From positions 29,254 through 93,253 of the forward strand of contig QEXY01000114.1 of the NCBI GenBank assembly GCA_003130875.1: a DNA stretch of 64,000 nucleotides. Reading direction: 5' to 3'. Of the stretch, positions 1 through 9,872 are shown in pieces. Numbering within the stretch: the first letter of the stretch is position 1; the number at the start of each line of letters is the position of its first letter. Source of the stretch: Ardenticatenia bacterium (lineage in GTDB: Bacteria; Chloroflexota; Anaerolineae; 4572-78; NAK82). The translations under genes and the position numbers were made by a program. The notes beneath the pieces are model-generated. The model had not been told where the DNA came from, did no database searches, and worked only from the letters and a program-made list of their open reading frames with translations.

Positions 1-60
1 AGATTTTCATAGGAAAATGGGTCAATAAAGCGGGTAACTAAAGAGTTTTTCAACACCCTC
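1..60 (+). repeat. MITE-like repeat copy A (left end cut by window start)
   Basis: AGATTTTCATAGGAAAATGGGTCAATAAAGCGGGTAACTAAAGAGTTTTTCAACACCCTC; matches copies at 5408-5497 (inverted) and 11883-11955. Confidence 0.85.
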
Positions 61-63
61 TTT

Positions 64-92
64 TTGACAGCTTGGAGGATATGAAGTATAAT
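64..92 (+). promoter_or_regulatory. Sigma70-like promoter of the tRNA unit
   Basis: TTGACA (64-69), 17 bp spacer, TATAAT (87-92); both hexamers perfect. Confidence 0.85.
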
Positions 93-112
93 GTAAATAA
101 GATTAAGGGTAA

Positions 113-196
113 GCCGAGGTGGCGGAACAGGCAGACGCGCTGCGTTCAGGGCGCAGTGGGCATTGGCTCGTGTGGGTTCAAATCCCACCCTCGGCA
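113..196 (+). tRNA. tRNA-Leu (CAG)
   Basis: GCCGAGG/CCTCGGC acceptor stem, anticodon loop with CAG, long variable arm, GGGTTCAAATCCC T-arm, discriminator A. Confidence 0.93.
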
Positions 197-204
197 TCCA
201 GCAA

Positions 205-276
205 TGCGGGGTGGAGCAGTGGTAGCTCGCCAGGCTCATAACCTGGAGGTCGCAGGTTCGAATCCTGCCCCCGCTA
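205..276 (+). tRNA. tRNA-Met (CAT), probably initiator
   Basis: GCGGGGTGGAGCAG...CTCATAA...GCAGGTTCGAATCCTGC closely resembles initiator tRNA; first acceptor position is T-T mismatched. Confidence 0.88.
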
Positions 277-309
277 TCCTTACGTAGATAAAACATCGCA
301 GACAAGTAA

Positions 310-340
310 GCCGTCACAGAGGGGGTGTGACGGCTTTTTT
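310..340 (+). terminator. Rho-independent terminator of the tRNA unit
   Basis: GCCGTCAC-loop-GTGACGGC stem followed by TTTTTT. Confidence 0.9.
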
Positions 341-403
341 GCTTCTGCTCCCAGATGTCAAATTGTGTATGTCTTCGATGCTATGCTGGATCGCTGTCAG
401 TTC

Positions 404-1570
404 TCATCGCAGTGTCGGGGTGACGACGGGACTGATGGGCTCTTGGGTTTGAATCACCTGTCCAGGTGTCCGTGCCGGCAGTGCACCCGCCTCGACCCAG
501 CGCACGATGATCTCCAGTTTTTTTGGATCCAGCGGTCGTGTGGGGGGCATCGGTCCACCAGCCTCTATTTCCTCGCGATAAAGCATCCGCACCAGATTGC
601 AGCTGAGATCACCACCTATAACATTAGGGGTATGGTCGCCCGTGGTCATCACGCTGTGGTAATCCGTCATCACATAATTGTTCTGAGCCCTGCCCGGCCG
701 ATGACAGGCCACACAATAGCGCTTGAAGATCGGCTGCACATGGGTTTCGTAGTCCGGGATCTCTCCTGCAGCAAGCTCCGGAACTGGTTCGGGGGGTCGC
801 TCGATCACGATACGATCATCCCAGCTGCGGATAAAGGTCACGATGGCGTCGATTTGGTCTCGACTCAGCTCACCCCCGTGCGCAAGGCCAAAAGGTGGCA
901 TGCCGAGATCGGGTTGCCCATAGTCGATGATGTTGTAGATGGTCTCATCGGTGCGTGTGTAGAGAAAGTCACGGCTGTTAATCGGATCCAGCACCCTCCC
1001 TTCAAGGCCCTCCACCCCTTTCACCTCGCCACCCTCGCCTTCCGGCTGATGGCACTCGGCACATACGGTGGCGTAGAGTTCCTCGCCAATTGTCAAGCGT
1101 TCCTCGTAGGTAGTGCCAGGCGATTCTGGTTGAGGCGGTGTGGTGACTGCCGCACGAATGGTCAAGCCGAGCATAATGAGCACAATGGCAGACATAACCC
1201 CACTGGCCACCGGACGGCGCAGCGGATGCCGCATCGGACGACGGTCGAAGAATGGCAGCAGGAAAAGCGCCAGGATCGCGGCCACGGGGATGACAAAGGT
1301 GCCGAGGAATTCGATCTCACCAGGGAAGAACTTGAGCAATTCAAAAAGGAAAAGAAAATACCATTCCGGACGGGGTACGTAGTTGGTGTCAAAGGGATCA
1401 GCCGGAGGTTCGGCGGACACCCCAACGAAAGTGGCCAGCCCAAGCAACAGGAGAAACAGACCGAACATCACAACAATGTCCTTATAGATGATGTCCGGAA
1501 AGAAGTGGACGCCCCGCTCTTTCTCTTCGCGGTAACGGGCTAAGATGCGCTGCTTGTCTGAACCGTCCAC
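404..1570 (-). CDS. Cytochrome b C-terminal domain (subunit IV-like) fused to two cytochrome c domains
   Basis: PRPEWYFLFLFELLKFFPGEIEFLGTF segment typical of cyt b C-terminal/PetD, then CAECH and CVACH heme motifs. Confidence 0.85.
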   Translation of the reverse strand: MDGSDKQRILARYREEKERGVHFFPDIIYKDIVVMFGLFLLLLGLATFVGVSAEPPADPFDTNYVPRPEWYFLFLFELLKFFPGEIEFLGTFVIPVAAILALFLLPFFDRRPMRHPLRRPVASGVMSAIVLIMLGLTIRAAVTTPPQPESPGTTYEERLTIGEELYATVCAECHQPEGEGGEVKGVEGLEGRVLDPINSRDFLYTRTDETIYNIIDYGQPDLGMPPFGLAHGGELSRDQIDAIVTFIRSWDDRIVIERPPEPVPELAAGEIPDYETHVQPIFKRYCVACHRPGRAQNNYVMTDYHSVMTTGDHTPNVIGGDLSCNLVRMLYREEIEAGGPMPPTRPLDPKKLEIIVRWVEAGALPARTPGQVIQTQEPISPVVTPTLR

Positions 1571-1618
1571 GGTGGGCTGATCCTTCCAGTGATCGACGGA
1601 AAAAGATACAAGATTTTG

Positions 1619-2275
1619 CTACTCATCACGCCGTGGGATATAGCTGATGCCATTGCGAATGACAAGGTATAAATGCACGCCAATGGTGCTAAATAAGATG
1701 GCTGGCAGTATCCAAATATGGGCGCCGAAGAAGCGCGACAGGGTGAGGAACGAGAGCTCGGTCCCGCCCCGCAACACGCGAAGCAGAAACTCTCCCACCA
1801 GCGGAACAGTGCCCACGAGACTGGTGCCTACTGCGGTCGCCCAATAGGCACGCTGGTTCCAGGGAAGCAGATAACCGGTGAATCCCAGGCCGAGTGTCGT
1901 CAGCAGTAATACCACGCCGGTCACCCACGTTACTTCACGCGGATATTTGTAAGCACCGTAATAGAAGACACGCAGCATGTGCAGAAAGACAGTCAACACC
2001 ATCAGCGTAGCGCCCCAGTGGTGAATCCCCCGGATTAACCAACCGAAGGCCACCTCGTTCATGATGTACTGGATGCTGTTGTACGCTTCTTCAGGGGTGG
2101 GCACATAGTACATGGTGAGCAAAATACCTGTCACCGCTTGCATCAGCGCCAGGAACAGGGAAGCGCTGCCCAAAGTGTACCACCAGTTGACCCGAGGCAC
2201 CTTACGTTCGAAGACGACTCGCCAGACGGTCAGAAGGCCGGTGCGTTCGTCAAGCCAGGACACCAAGCCATTCAC
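1619..2275 (-). CDS. Cytochrome b N-terminal domain (cyt b6-like)
   Basis: WWYTLGSASLFLALMQAVTGILLTMYY, RGIHHWGATLMVLTVFLHMLRVFYYGAYK, GFTGYLLPWNQRAYWATAVGTS. Confidence 0.92.
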   Translation of the reverse strand: MNGLVSWLDERTGLLTVWRVVFERKVPRVNWWYTLGSASLFLALMQAVTGILLTMYYVPTPEEAYNSIQYIMNEVAFGWLIRGIHHWGATLMVLTVFLHMLRVFYYGAYKYPREVTWVTGVVLLLTTLGLGFTGYLLPWNQRAYWATAVGTSLVGTVPLVGEFLLRVLRGGTELSFLTLSRFFGAHIWILPAILFSTIGVHLYLVIRNGISYIPRRDE

Positions 2276-2278
2276 ACC

Positions 2279-2767
2279 TCAATCCTCCACATAGATGAAA
2301 AGCTGGCCATTCTCTACCTTGGTATCGAAACGATCGAGAGGACGCGGCGGAGGGCCACTGAGCACAGCGCCCTCACGGTCGAATATCCCGTCGTGACAAG
2401 GGCACACGAAGACACTCCGCTCAGGCGACCAGCGGACTTTGCAACTGAGATGGGTGCAAATATCCGAAAGCACCGTGACATCACCCGAATCCCTCAAGAG
2501 GGCATAGACAGTCCGGGTCATCTGCATGCGCTTCCAGCCTGTCTGTTTGAGGCGAGAGAAAGAACAAGGAGTGGGTATACCTGGCTGTAGCATCGACAAC
2601 GGCACAAGGGAGACCCAGCCTGCAACACCGCTGGCACGTAAGGCCGGCGCTATCAGATAGCCAATGATGGGCAGGCCAACCAGGAGAGTGATCAACGCTC
2701 CCAATATGCCTGCCACGCTTGCCACAAACTCGCGTCGTCCGATGTAATAGTCCGACCGCCAGTCCAT
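2279..2767 (-). CDS. Rieske iron-sulfur protein
   Basis: CTHLSC...CPCHDGIFDREG Rieske motifs and N-terminal TM; start trimmed to MDWRSDYYIGRREF. Confidence 0.9.
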   Translation of the reverse strand: MDWRSDYYIGRREFVASVAGILGALITLLVGLPIIGYLIAPALRASGVAGWVSLVPLSMLQPGIPTPCSFSRLKQTGWKRMQMTRTVYALLRDSGDVTVLSDICTHLSCKVRWSPERSVFVCPCHDGIFDREGAVLSGPPPRPLDRFDTKVENGQLFIYVED

Positions 2768-3112
2768 AGTGAATCGTAGCTTCGTCCCGCAACGAAGGTC
2801 AGCAAAGATGGCGGGATTATAACATATGCGACTTATGTGCATCAAAGCGAGGCGTAACATTTTCGGTCCGCTCGGGTTCTGTCTATTAGGCATTATCATA
2901 ATCTTCATCGGGAGAGCACAGTGAGTAGAAGGGCACCATCCGAGACACGGGCAAGAAAGCATCACAATGACTCACAGCGGGTTTGCGCAAGGACAAGCCA
3001 ATCGGTATCATCCGATGGCAGAACCGTCCTCGACCGCCGCTGACGATGAACAAAAATGCTCGCGGTGTGGACAGGCGATTGGAGCACAATGGTCAGACTG
3101 ATAGGAGGTTTC

Positions 3113-3541
3113 ATGTCTGAGAAAGTCGTCTTACGCCAGAAAAGCAACTTTGACACAGAGCTGTGGGCCACGGATCCGGAGGATGCCCAGGCTCAGGAGC
3201 TCAAACCCGTGGAACATGTTTTTGCCCTAAGCCCTTATGGGATGCTGTTGGCCAGCTTAGCAGGTTGCACGGCAGTTTTGCTCACAACCTATGCGCGCAA
3301 CCACCAGATTGGGCTGGAAGAAGTCGAGTTGCGTCTTCAATTCGACCGCGACTTTGCCAAGGACTGCGAGCACTGTGAGGAGATTGGCGATCTGAAAGAA
3401 ATTATCGCTGAGGAGATCGTTTTCAAAGGCAATCTGACACCAGAACAGCGCAAGAAGCTCCTAGCCATCTCCCGCCACTGTCCCATCCATCGGATGGTGA
3501 GTGAGGGCATCGAAGTGCGGTCACGTGTTGTGGATGCGTAA
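3113..3541 (+). CDS. OsmC family protein
   Basis: SPYGMLLASLAGCTAVLL...CPIHRMVSEGIEV; RBS AGGAGG upstream of ATG. Confidence 0.85.
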   Translation: MSEKVVLRQKSNFDTELWATDPEDAQAQELKPVEHVFALSPYGMLLASLAGCTAVLLTTYARNHQIGLEEVELRLQFDRDFAKDCEHCEEIGDLKEIIAEEIVFKGNLTPEQRKKLLAISRHCPIHRMVSEGIEVRSRVVDA

Positions 3542-3730
3542 TCAACGGTGAATCGAATAGGATCCGCTTCGCTATCTACTGATCATAGCTCGTAGAGCAA
3601 TGTTCTGACGTCTAACTAGGATCCCGGCCGCTCAAGATGCAGTTACCGGGTTTCGGCGGGTTGGGTTATGCCTTTCAAGAGCGACACCGGGATGTCTCTG
3701 GGGAAAGAATAGAGGCCATTCCCCCTCCAT

Positions 3731-4102
3731 TCATTCATGTGCCGGCACGATACAGAGGAATCCCAGCGCTTCGTCGCCCAATGGGGTGAACTGGTGCCAC
3801 TCATTCCCCGGAATGTACACCACATCCCCCGCTTGTACCTCGACTACTTCATCCCCCATACGCACTCGTGCGCATCCATGCAAAATGTACACTCCGTGTT
3901 CATGGGCATGCTGTTCCAAACGCGAGTGGCCACCCGGCGGAATGCAGAAATAGCGCAAACGAAAATTGTTGGAACCTTCATCTGGCCCCAACAATACCCG
4001 CTTGCTGCCACCTTTCATGTCGCCTGTCTCATAATGCTTTACCGGAACGCCTTCCCAGTCATAGGCATCCGGTCGGCCGATAAATCGGTGTACTATGCCC
4101 AT
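3731..4102 (-). CDS. Cupin domain protein
   Basis: IPPGGHSRLEQHAHEHGVYILHGCARVRMGDEVVEVQAGDVVYIPGNEWHQF. Confidence 0.88.
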   Translation of the reverse strand: MGIVHRFIGRPDAYDWEGVPVKHYETGDMKGGSKRVLLGPDEGSNNFRLRYFCIPPGGHSRLEQHAHEHGVYILHGCARVRMGDEVVEVQAGDVVYIPGNEWHQFTPLGDEALGFLCIVPAHE

Positions 4103-4125
4103 CGTGTTTTCTCCTCTGAGCAAGG

Positions 4126-5346
4126 TTATGGAACGTTAACGCTTTCAGTCGCATTCGCACCAAGCCGCATATTTTTTATCTCGGCATACGCAGCTACCAC
4201 AGCTGTAACGACATCTTCCTCTTCCGGACCCAGCTGACAAATCTCGCGCACGGCAACCTCGATCCCGCACTGGACGATGCGCTCCTGGATGGCCACAGCA
4301 CTCGGATCACATGCATTGCGGTACAAAAAGGCAACAGCGGTCGCGCGGACCAGATGGGGTGTCGGAATAGCATGCTTACGTGCCAAGAGAATCGGACCGA
4401 TCAGTCGATCCTCGCGCCGTAATTTGCGCATCGGGTCGGCTGCCTGGCGGCTGACACGATCACCTAGTGTCGGGTTGTTGGTCTGGTACACGACGCCCTC
4501 ATTCCAGCGGGCCATTTCGTCCGCCGAAAAGTGGCACTCTGCCTGGAGTGCCCGACTAGACTCATCCAACGCGCCCAGTGCTTCCTTGCGCACCTGCGCG
4601 TCGGCTAGACAATCCACGATGTGCTCATAACCATATAGGGCGCCCCAATAGGCGAGCGCGGCGTGGAAGGTATTGTAGGAGTAGAGTTTGCGCATTTCTT
4701 CAGCGCGCATATCGTCCACCAATCGCAGCCCGCGAACCGAGGGAATTGTGCCCTTGAAGGCATGCTGATCAACCGGCAACTCAGCGTAGCCGTTCGTCCA
4801 CACTAGCAACGGATCGCGCCTGCGTTCTTCAGCGGGCGGCTCGACCACCATACGGATGACCAAGCTTTCCACAATACCAACTTGCTGCTCAACGTAGGCC
4901 CGCAAGTCTTCCGGTAGCACAGCATGCAGGGCAGCACTGAACTCAAGTGCCGCATGAGCCAGATTCGTGCATAAGATGATATCCAGCGGAGCGGATGGTC
5001 GCAGGGTGCAGCGCCGTTGCAGTCCTGGGATCATCTGGGCAGCCACTGTCGCAAAATCGCGCGGAAACACGGCCAATGCCATCAAATCAGCACCTGCCAG
5101 TGCCTGAGCAACCTCTTCCGTCTGCGCCGTGCTGAACGCCTCGTAGCCGTAGATGACCAGATCGTCCCGTTTCTCCACTCCTTCAGCGCGTACCACCGTA
5201 TAGCGTCCTGCTCGCCTGAGCTGGGCGATCAGCTCCTCGGAGGCATCGACGAAGGTGATGTGATAGCCGGACGTTTGGAACAGATCAGCCAAGAAACCGC
5301 GACCGATGCGACCAGCTCCCCAGATCAGGATGTTTGGATCTCCCAT
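4126..5346 (-). CDS. Mannitol-1-phosphate 5-dehydrogenase-like NAD(P)-dependent dehydrogenase
   Basis: NILIWGAGRIGRGFLADLF, YSYNTFHAALAYWGALYGY. Confidence 0.75.
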   Translation of the reverse strand: MGDPNILIWGAGRIGRGFLADLFQTSGYHITFVDASEELIAQLRRAGRYTVVRAEGVEKRDDLVIYGYEAFSTAQTEEVAQALAGADLMALAVFPRDFATVAAQMIPGLQRRCTLRPSAPLDIILCTNLAHAALEFSAALHAVLPEDLRAYVEQQVGIVESLVIRMVVEPPAEERRRDPLLVWTNGYAELPVDQHAFKGTIPSVRGLRLVDDMRAEEMRKLYSYNTFHAALAYWGALYGYEHIVDCLADAQVRKEALGALDESSRALQAECHFSADEMARWNEGVVYQTNNPTLGDRVSRQAADPMRKLRREDRLIGPILLARKHAIPTPHLVRATAVAFLYRNACDPSAVAIQERIVQCGIEVAVREICQLGPEEEDVVTAVVAAYAEIKNMRLGANATESVNVP

Positions 5347-5407
5347 AGCGTGTATCTCCCGGCACAATCCTAGGCGCACTGTAGGAATCTGTCAATCTCA
5401 TAGGGAT

Positions 5408-5497
5408 GAGAGTGTTGAAAAACTCTTTAGTTACCCGCTTTATTGGCCCATTTTCCTATGAAAATCTGATCGGTCAAGGGACTTTTTCAACACCCTC
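5408..5497 (-). repeat. MITE-like repeat copy B
   Basis: Ends GAGAGTGTTGAAAAACTC and (reverse complement) GAGGGTGTTGAAAAAGTC, 16/18 identical terminal inverted repeats; core matches copies A and C. Confidence 0.88.
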
Positions 5498-5508
5498 AGG
5501 ATTTGTTT

Positions 5509-5537
5509 TTGACCTGCCTTCGGAAGCGCCGTAGAAT
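5509..5537 (+). promoter_or_regulatory. Promoter upstream of the TrkA pair
   Basis: TTGACC, 17 bp, TAGAAT; 12 bp after repeat copy B. Confidence 0.6.
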
Positions 5538-5605
5538 CAACAATGTGGTGCCCACGACGGGGTGAGAAGTGGGCATTTTGTGCTTCATGAGGAGATGAGA
5601 TTTAA

Positions 5606-6256
5606 ATGAACGTTATTGTGATAGGTTGTGGACGGTTTGGCGCCGAACTGGCTTCGCGCCTGTGCCGCAAGGGACATCAAGTATCCGTGATCGATCAGGC
5701 CGCAGCGGCCTTTGAGAACCTCGATCCGGACTTCCGTGGACGTCTTGTCGAGGGAGATGTGTTATCCCAAGATGTGCTCCATCGCGCCGGGATCGAACAT
5801 GCTGATGGTGTGGCAGTGGTCACGAACTCGGATACTTTGAACGCGGTGGTCGGCCATGTGGCGCGCACCGTGTATCATGTGCCCAATGTGGTGGTGCGAA
5901 ATTACGATCCTGCCTGGCGGCCCACCTATGAGGCATTTGGTCTCCAGGTCGTCAGCTCGGTGAGCTGGGGAGCGCAGCGCGTTGAAGATTTGCTTGTCCA
6001 GCCGGATATCCGCACCGTCTTTTCTGCAGGTAACGGTGAGATTGAAATCTACGAGTTTCGTGTGCCGCCGCGTTGGCATGGGCGCAAACTCAACGAGCTG
6101 TTGCCCGATCTCCCATGTGGTGTCGTTGCGCTGACACGTGCCGGACGTGCCTCGTTGCCCACCTGTGACGTCACCTTGGAGACGGACGATGTGGTGTACT
6201 TCAGCACCACTTTAGAGGGGGTGCAGGCATTGCACCGCCTCTTCAAGGAGGGTTGA
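5606..6256 (+). CDS. TrkA-family potassium uptake/NAD-binding protein
   Basis: MNVIVIGCGRFGAELASRLCRKGHQVSVID Rossmann, TrkA-C like tail. Confidence 0.9.
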   Translation: MNVIVIGCGRFGAELASRLCRKGHQVSVIDQAAAAFENLDPDFRGRLVEGDVLSQDVLHRAGIEHADGVAVVTNSDTLNAVVGHVARTVYHVPNVVVRNYDPAWRPTYEAFGLQVVSSVSWGAQRVEDLLVQPDIRTVFSAGNGEIEIYEFRVPPRWHGRKLNELLPDLPCGVVALTRAGRASLPTCDVTLETDDVVYFSTTLEGVQALHRLFKEG

Positions 6257-6258
6257 TC

Positions 6259-6966
6259 ATGTTTGTCGTCATCGCCGGAGGAGGGCGCACCGGCACTTAC
6301 CTGGCCGGATTGTTGGTGGCGCAGAAGCAAGAGGTGCGCCTCATCGAGTATCGCAAGGAGCTGCTGGTGCGCGTGCACCATGAGCTGCCCACCGAGGTGG
6401 TCTACGAAGGGAATCCCGCACGGCCGGATGTCCTGGAAAGGGCCGGCATCCGCCAGGCTGATGTCTTGGTCGCCTGTACTGACAGTGACGCCGACAACTT
6501 GGCCATCTGCTACCTGGGGCGCGCATGCTATAACGTGCCGCGCATCATCGCCCGCATCAACAATCCCCGTGCTGGCTGGTTGTTCGACAAGAAATTCCAC
6601 GTCGATGTGGCGGTCAACCACACAGAGATCCTGGCCAGCCTCATCATGGAGGAAATGTCCCTGGGCGACATGGTGACTCTGCTGAAGCTGCGGCGTGGCA
6701 ACTATTCGCTAGTGGCGGAAAAGATTGCTGAGGGCGCCCAGGCCATCGGCGTGGCCATCAAGGATTTAGGATTGCCGCCGCATTGTGTTATCGCCGCTAT
6801 CATTCGCCGCGGCGAAGTGGTGGTGCCGCGCGGCGTGACCACCTTCGAGGTGGGTGACGAAGTGTTGGCAGTGACCGATCGGGAGGGAGAAGAGCGGTTG
6901 ATGAAACTCTTCACGCCTCCCAACAATTCGAACCACGCCTCGCGCAACGCCGGCATCGCCGCCTGA
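6259..6966 (+). CDS. TrkA-family potassium uptake/NAD-binding protein (second copy)
   Basis: MFVVIAGGGRTGTYLAGLLVAQKQEVRLIE; immediately follows the previous gene. Confidence 0.9.
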   Translation: MFVVIAGGGRTGTYLAGLLVAQKQEVRLIEYRKELLVRVHHELPTEVVYEGNPARPDVLERAGIRQADVLVACTDSDADNLAICYLGRACYNVPRIIARINNPRAGWLFDKKFHVDVAVNHTEILASLIMEEMSLGDMVTLLKLRRGNYSLVAEKIAEGAQAIGVAIKDLGLPPHCVIAAIIRRGEVVVPRGVTTFEVGDEVLAVTDREGEERLMKLFTPPNNSNHASRNAGIAA

Positions 6967-6969
6967 GCC

Positions 6970-8382
6970 TCAGCCGGTCGTCTTCAAAGCCTCGCGCAAA
7001 CCGCGTGCCAGAGCACGGGCGCGTGCTGGCGCATCCCCGATGTGATGAGTGGCATCTAACAAAGTGCGCACGCGCGCGGGGGGCAGATAGACGGTGATCG
7101 TGCTGTCTTCGCTGAGGAGCTGTATCAGGGGATTGGCCTCTCCACGGCGCAGCGCTTCCCAGGCCGCCATGCTGTGCTGGCGGATCACCTCGTGCATATG
7201 CTGCCGGTCCGCTCCCGCTTTGACCAGCTCCATCAACAGCCGCTCGGTGGCAGCAAACGTCCCATAAGTGTGTAACAACCGGGCACTTGCCTCTGGGTCG
7301 ATGTGCAGCTCACGGACCAGGCGCAGCGTGCGCAGTAGCAGCTCGTCCACCGCCAAAAAAGCTTGAGGCAAGACCACTCGCCGGTTCGCCGAGTCGTCCA
7401 GCGTGCGTTCTAGAAGGCTGTGTGCAGCATTATCCCATGCCACGCGCGGCAGGGTGGCCACATAACGTGCCAGACTGTCCATGTTTTCGGCGTTGATGGG
7501 GTTGCGTTTGAAGGGCATGGCACTCGAGCCAATCTGCCGGGCAGCGAACGGTTCCATCCATTCTCCGAGTGCCGGTTGCTGGAGGATACGTAGGTCGAAA
7601 GCAAACTTATACAGCGAGGCGGCTATGCCTGCCAACACGTTGAGCACGCGCCAGTCCTGCTTGCGAGGATAAGTCTGCGTGGTCACCTCGAAGGCGCTCA
7701 ATCCCAATGTCTGCATAACCTGGCGCTCCATAGCACGTGCCGCTTCCGCTGAGCCGAGCAGCTGCACGTAGGAAGCTGCAGTGCCCACCGCCCCGCTCAA
7801 CCCCTTGCCGCGCAGGTGATCCCGCACGTGACATGCCTCTTGATAGTCCAGCCACAAATCCTGGGCATACTGGGCCAGCCGATATCCGATCGTCGTGGGC
7901 TCGGCGGGTTGCAGGTGGGTAAAACCCATACAGACTACATCGGCCCAACGTTCGATTTGGTCGGCCAAAGCCCGCAGCGCTTCTCTCAGGCGTTCCACCG
8001 TCAGATCCAGTGCAGCGCGGATGCGCAATACATCGGCGTTGTCCTCAATGTCCATCGAGGTGGCTCCGAGATGTAGGATGGCGCCGCCTAGGGGACACTG
8101 GGCAGCGAATACGCGCAACTCAGCCATCAGGTCATGCTGAATTTCCGCCTCGATCTGATGGGCGTATGCAAGGTCGACATCCTCGACGTGCGCGCGCAAA
8201 TCTTCCACTTGCGCTTTGGTCACCAACCCAAAAGAACATTGAGCCTCAGCCAGCGCCAACCAGACGCGCCGCCAGAGGCGACGTTTATGAACCTCACTCC
8301 AAATGGCACGCATCTGAGGGCTTCCATAGCGCCAGCTAAACGGCGAGACATACGATTCATGTTCTAGGTTCGGCGTTGCCAT
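6970..8382 (-). CDS. purB: Adenylosuccinate lyase
   Basis: MGFTHLQPAEPTTIGYRLA, GSSAMPFKRNPINAENMDSLAR fumarase/lyase signature. Confidence 0.92.
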   Translation of the reverse strand: MATPNLEHESYVSPFSWRYGSPQMRAIWSEVHKRRLWRRVWLALAEAQCSFGLVTKAQVEDLRAHVEDVDLAYAHQIEAEIQHDLMAELRVFAAQCPLGGAILHLGATSMDIEDNADVLRIRAALDLTVERLREALRALADQIERWADVVCMGFTHLQPAEPTTIGYRLAQYAQDLWLDYQEACHVRDHLRGKGLSGAVGTAASYVQLLGSAEAARAMERQVMQTLGLSAFEVTTQTYPRKQDWRVLNVLAGIAASLYKFAFDLRILQQPALGEWMEPFAARQIGSSAMPFKRNPINAENMDSLARYVATLPRVAWDNAAHSLLERTLDDSANRRVVLPQAFLAVDELLLRTLRLVRELHIDPEASARLLHTYGTFAATERLLMELVKAGADRQHMHEVIRQHSMAAWEALRRGEANPLIQLLSEDSTITVYLPPARVRTLLDATHHIGDAPARARALARGLREALKTTG

Positions 8383-8568
8383 GGCTCGTGACCTCTCCAG
8401 TATTTTCACTCGAGTTTCCACTTGTGTTGCTCTCTACTTGCTGATAAAATGGAATGTGATCGAGAGGTATACGCATAGCACCATATCATGGGGCTGCCGG
8501 GAGGTCAATCCCCGCGTCGTCCTCCGTCCGTCACGGAACGTTTCCAATGAGGAGAAGAGGAGCGGCAA

Positions 8569-9507
8569 GTGTCGAGCCAGCTCAAACGGATAGAGGCAGT
8601 ACAAGAGTTTGACCGACTGCGTGAGCGTGCCATTCTCACTGAACTGGCGAGCTTTATCACGCGCTCCGAAGTGGGATTGCTGCCATTTGACATGGTACGC
8701 GAAAAGCTCCACGTGCGCGAGGTAGGCGAACGTGGCCTGCGCGATATCCCATTGGACAAAATTGTGGGCAGCGTGGGACGTTATAATGACTTCACCCGCC
8801 ATTTCCTCCCACGGACTTCCTCAATCCGACAGCGTTGGGCCCGGGTGCGTTCACTAGCCGAAGAGTTGCAAGGCTGGCCACCCATCGAGGTCTATCAGGT
8901 GGGTGACGTGTACTTCGTCAAGGACGGCAACCATCGCGTCTCAGTCGCTATGGAGATGGGCCTCAAGACCATTCAGGCTTACGTGACCGAGTGTACTGCG
9001 CCGGTACCCCTGGAAAGCACTGACACCATCGCCGACCTGATCCTGAAAGCAGACCGCGCCGACTTTCTGACGCGCACGGAGCTGGACCGTCTACGGCCCG
9101 GGCATGGCATTTCTGTGACCCTCCCTGGTCGCTATCAGGTCCTGCTGGCCGATATTGCGGCGCACCAGTACGCGCTCGAACAGCGCACCGGCGCGCCGGT
9201 ATCCTGGGAGGAAGCAACGCTCAGCTGGTATGACACGATCTATCAGCCAACAGCACAGTTGATTGAACAGAAGGGTCTGTTACGCGAATTTCCCCATCGC
9301 ACACCTGCCGATTTGTATACCTGGATCCTCGAGTACCAATTGGAATTGCGCGAACTATGCGGCAAACCGGATGCGGACGAACAAGTGGTGATCGAGGACT
9401 TTGCCCAGCGTTATAGTGGCCGTCCGTTGGTGGCCCAGATCAAAACCATCCGTCGCTTTCTGGAAAACCTTTTGCGACGGCGACGTGCACCTTGTGAGAG
9501 GCTGTAA
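8569..9507 (+). CDS. ParB-like nuclease-domain protein
   Basis: PPIEVYQVGDVYFVKDGNHRVSVAMEMGLKTIQAYV. Confidence 0.65.
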   Translation: MSSQLKRIEAVQEFDRLRERAILTELASFITRSEVGLLPFDMVREKLHVREVGERGLRDIPLDKIVGSVGRYNDFTRHFLPRTSSIRQRWARVRSLAEELQGWPPIEVYQVGDVYFVKDGNHRVSVAMEMGLKTIQAYVTECTAPVPLESTDTIADLILKADRADFLTRTELDRLRPGHGISVTLPGRYQVLLADIAAHQYALEQRTGAPVSWEEATLSWYDTIYQPTAQLIEQKGLLREFPHRTPADLYTWILEYQLELRELCGKPDADEQVVIEDFAQRYSGRPLVAQIKTIRRFLENLLRRRRAPCERL

Positions 9508-9510
9508 ACG

Positions 9511-9780
9511 ATGCTACGCGCCCATGTGTGGATCTCCGGTCATGTGCAAGGGGTGAACTTTCGTTGGTACACGCGGAATAAGGCGCAAACGTTAGGTGTG
9601 AAAGGTTGGGTGCGCAATCTGTGGGATGGTCGGGTGGAGGCCGTTTTCGAAGGTGAGGATGACGCGGTGCGCCAGATGATTCACTGGTGCCACATAGGCC
9701 CTCCCTCCGCTCAGGTAGAGCAAGTGCAGGTGGAATATGAAGTGCCCACCGGCGAGTTCACCGGTTTCCATATTCGTTAG
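9511..9780 (+). CDS. Acylphosphatase
   Basis: AHVWISGHVQGVNFRWYTRNKAQTLGVKGWVRNLWDGRVEAVFEG. Confidence 0.93.
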   Translation: MLRAHVWISGHVQGVNFRWYTRNKAQTLGVKGWVRNLWDGRVEAVFEGEDDAVRQMIHWCHIGPPSAQVEQVQVEYEVPTGEFTGFHIR

Positions 9781-9872
9781 TCTCGACCTTGGCCCGGCGC
9801 CGTTGGATGCAGGCATGAGCACAAGGCCACAGCAGGCCGCCCGAGTTGCGGATCAGATGAGGCGGAAGTGCG

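Noticed and set aside
72-287. 71-aa ORF
   Set aside because: Covers the tRNA-Leu and tRNA-fMet genes; not coding.
365-1543. 392-aa plus-strand ORF antisense to the cytochrome fusion gene
   Set aside because: The minus-strand frame carries clear cyt b and heme motifs; the plus ORF has no recognisable motifs and is a high-GC artefact.
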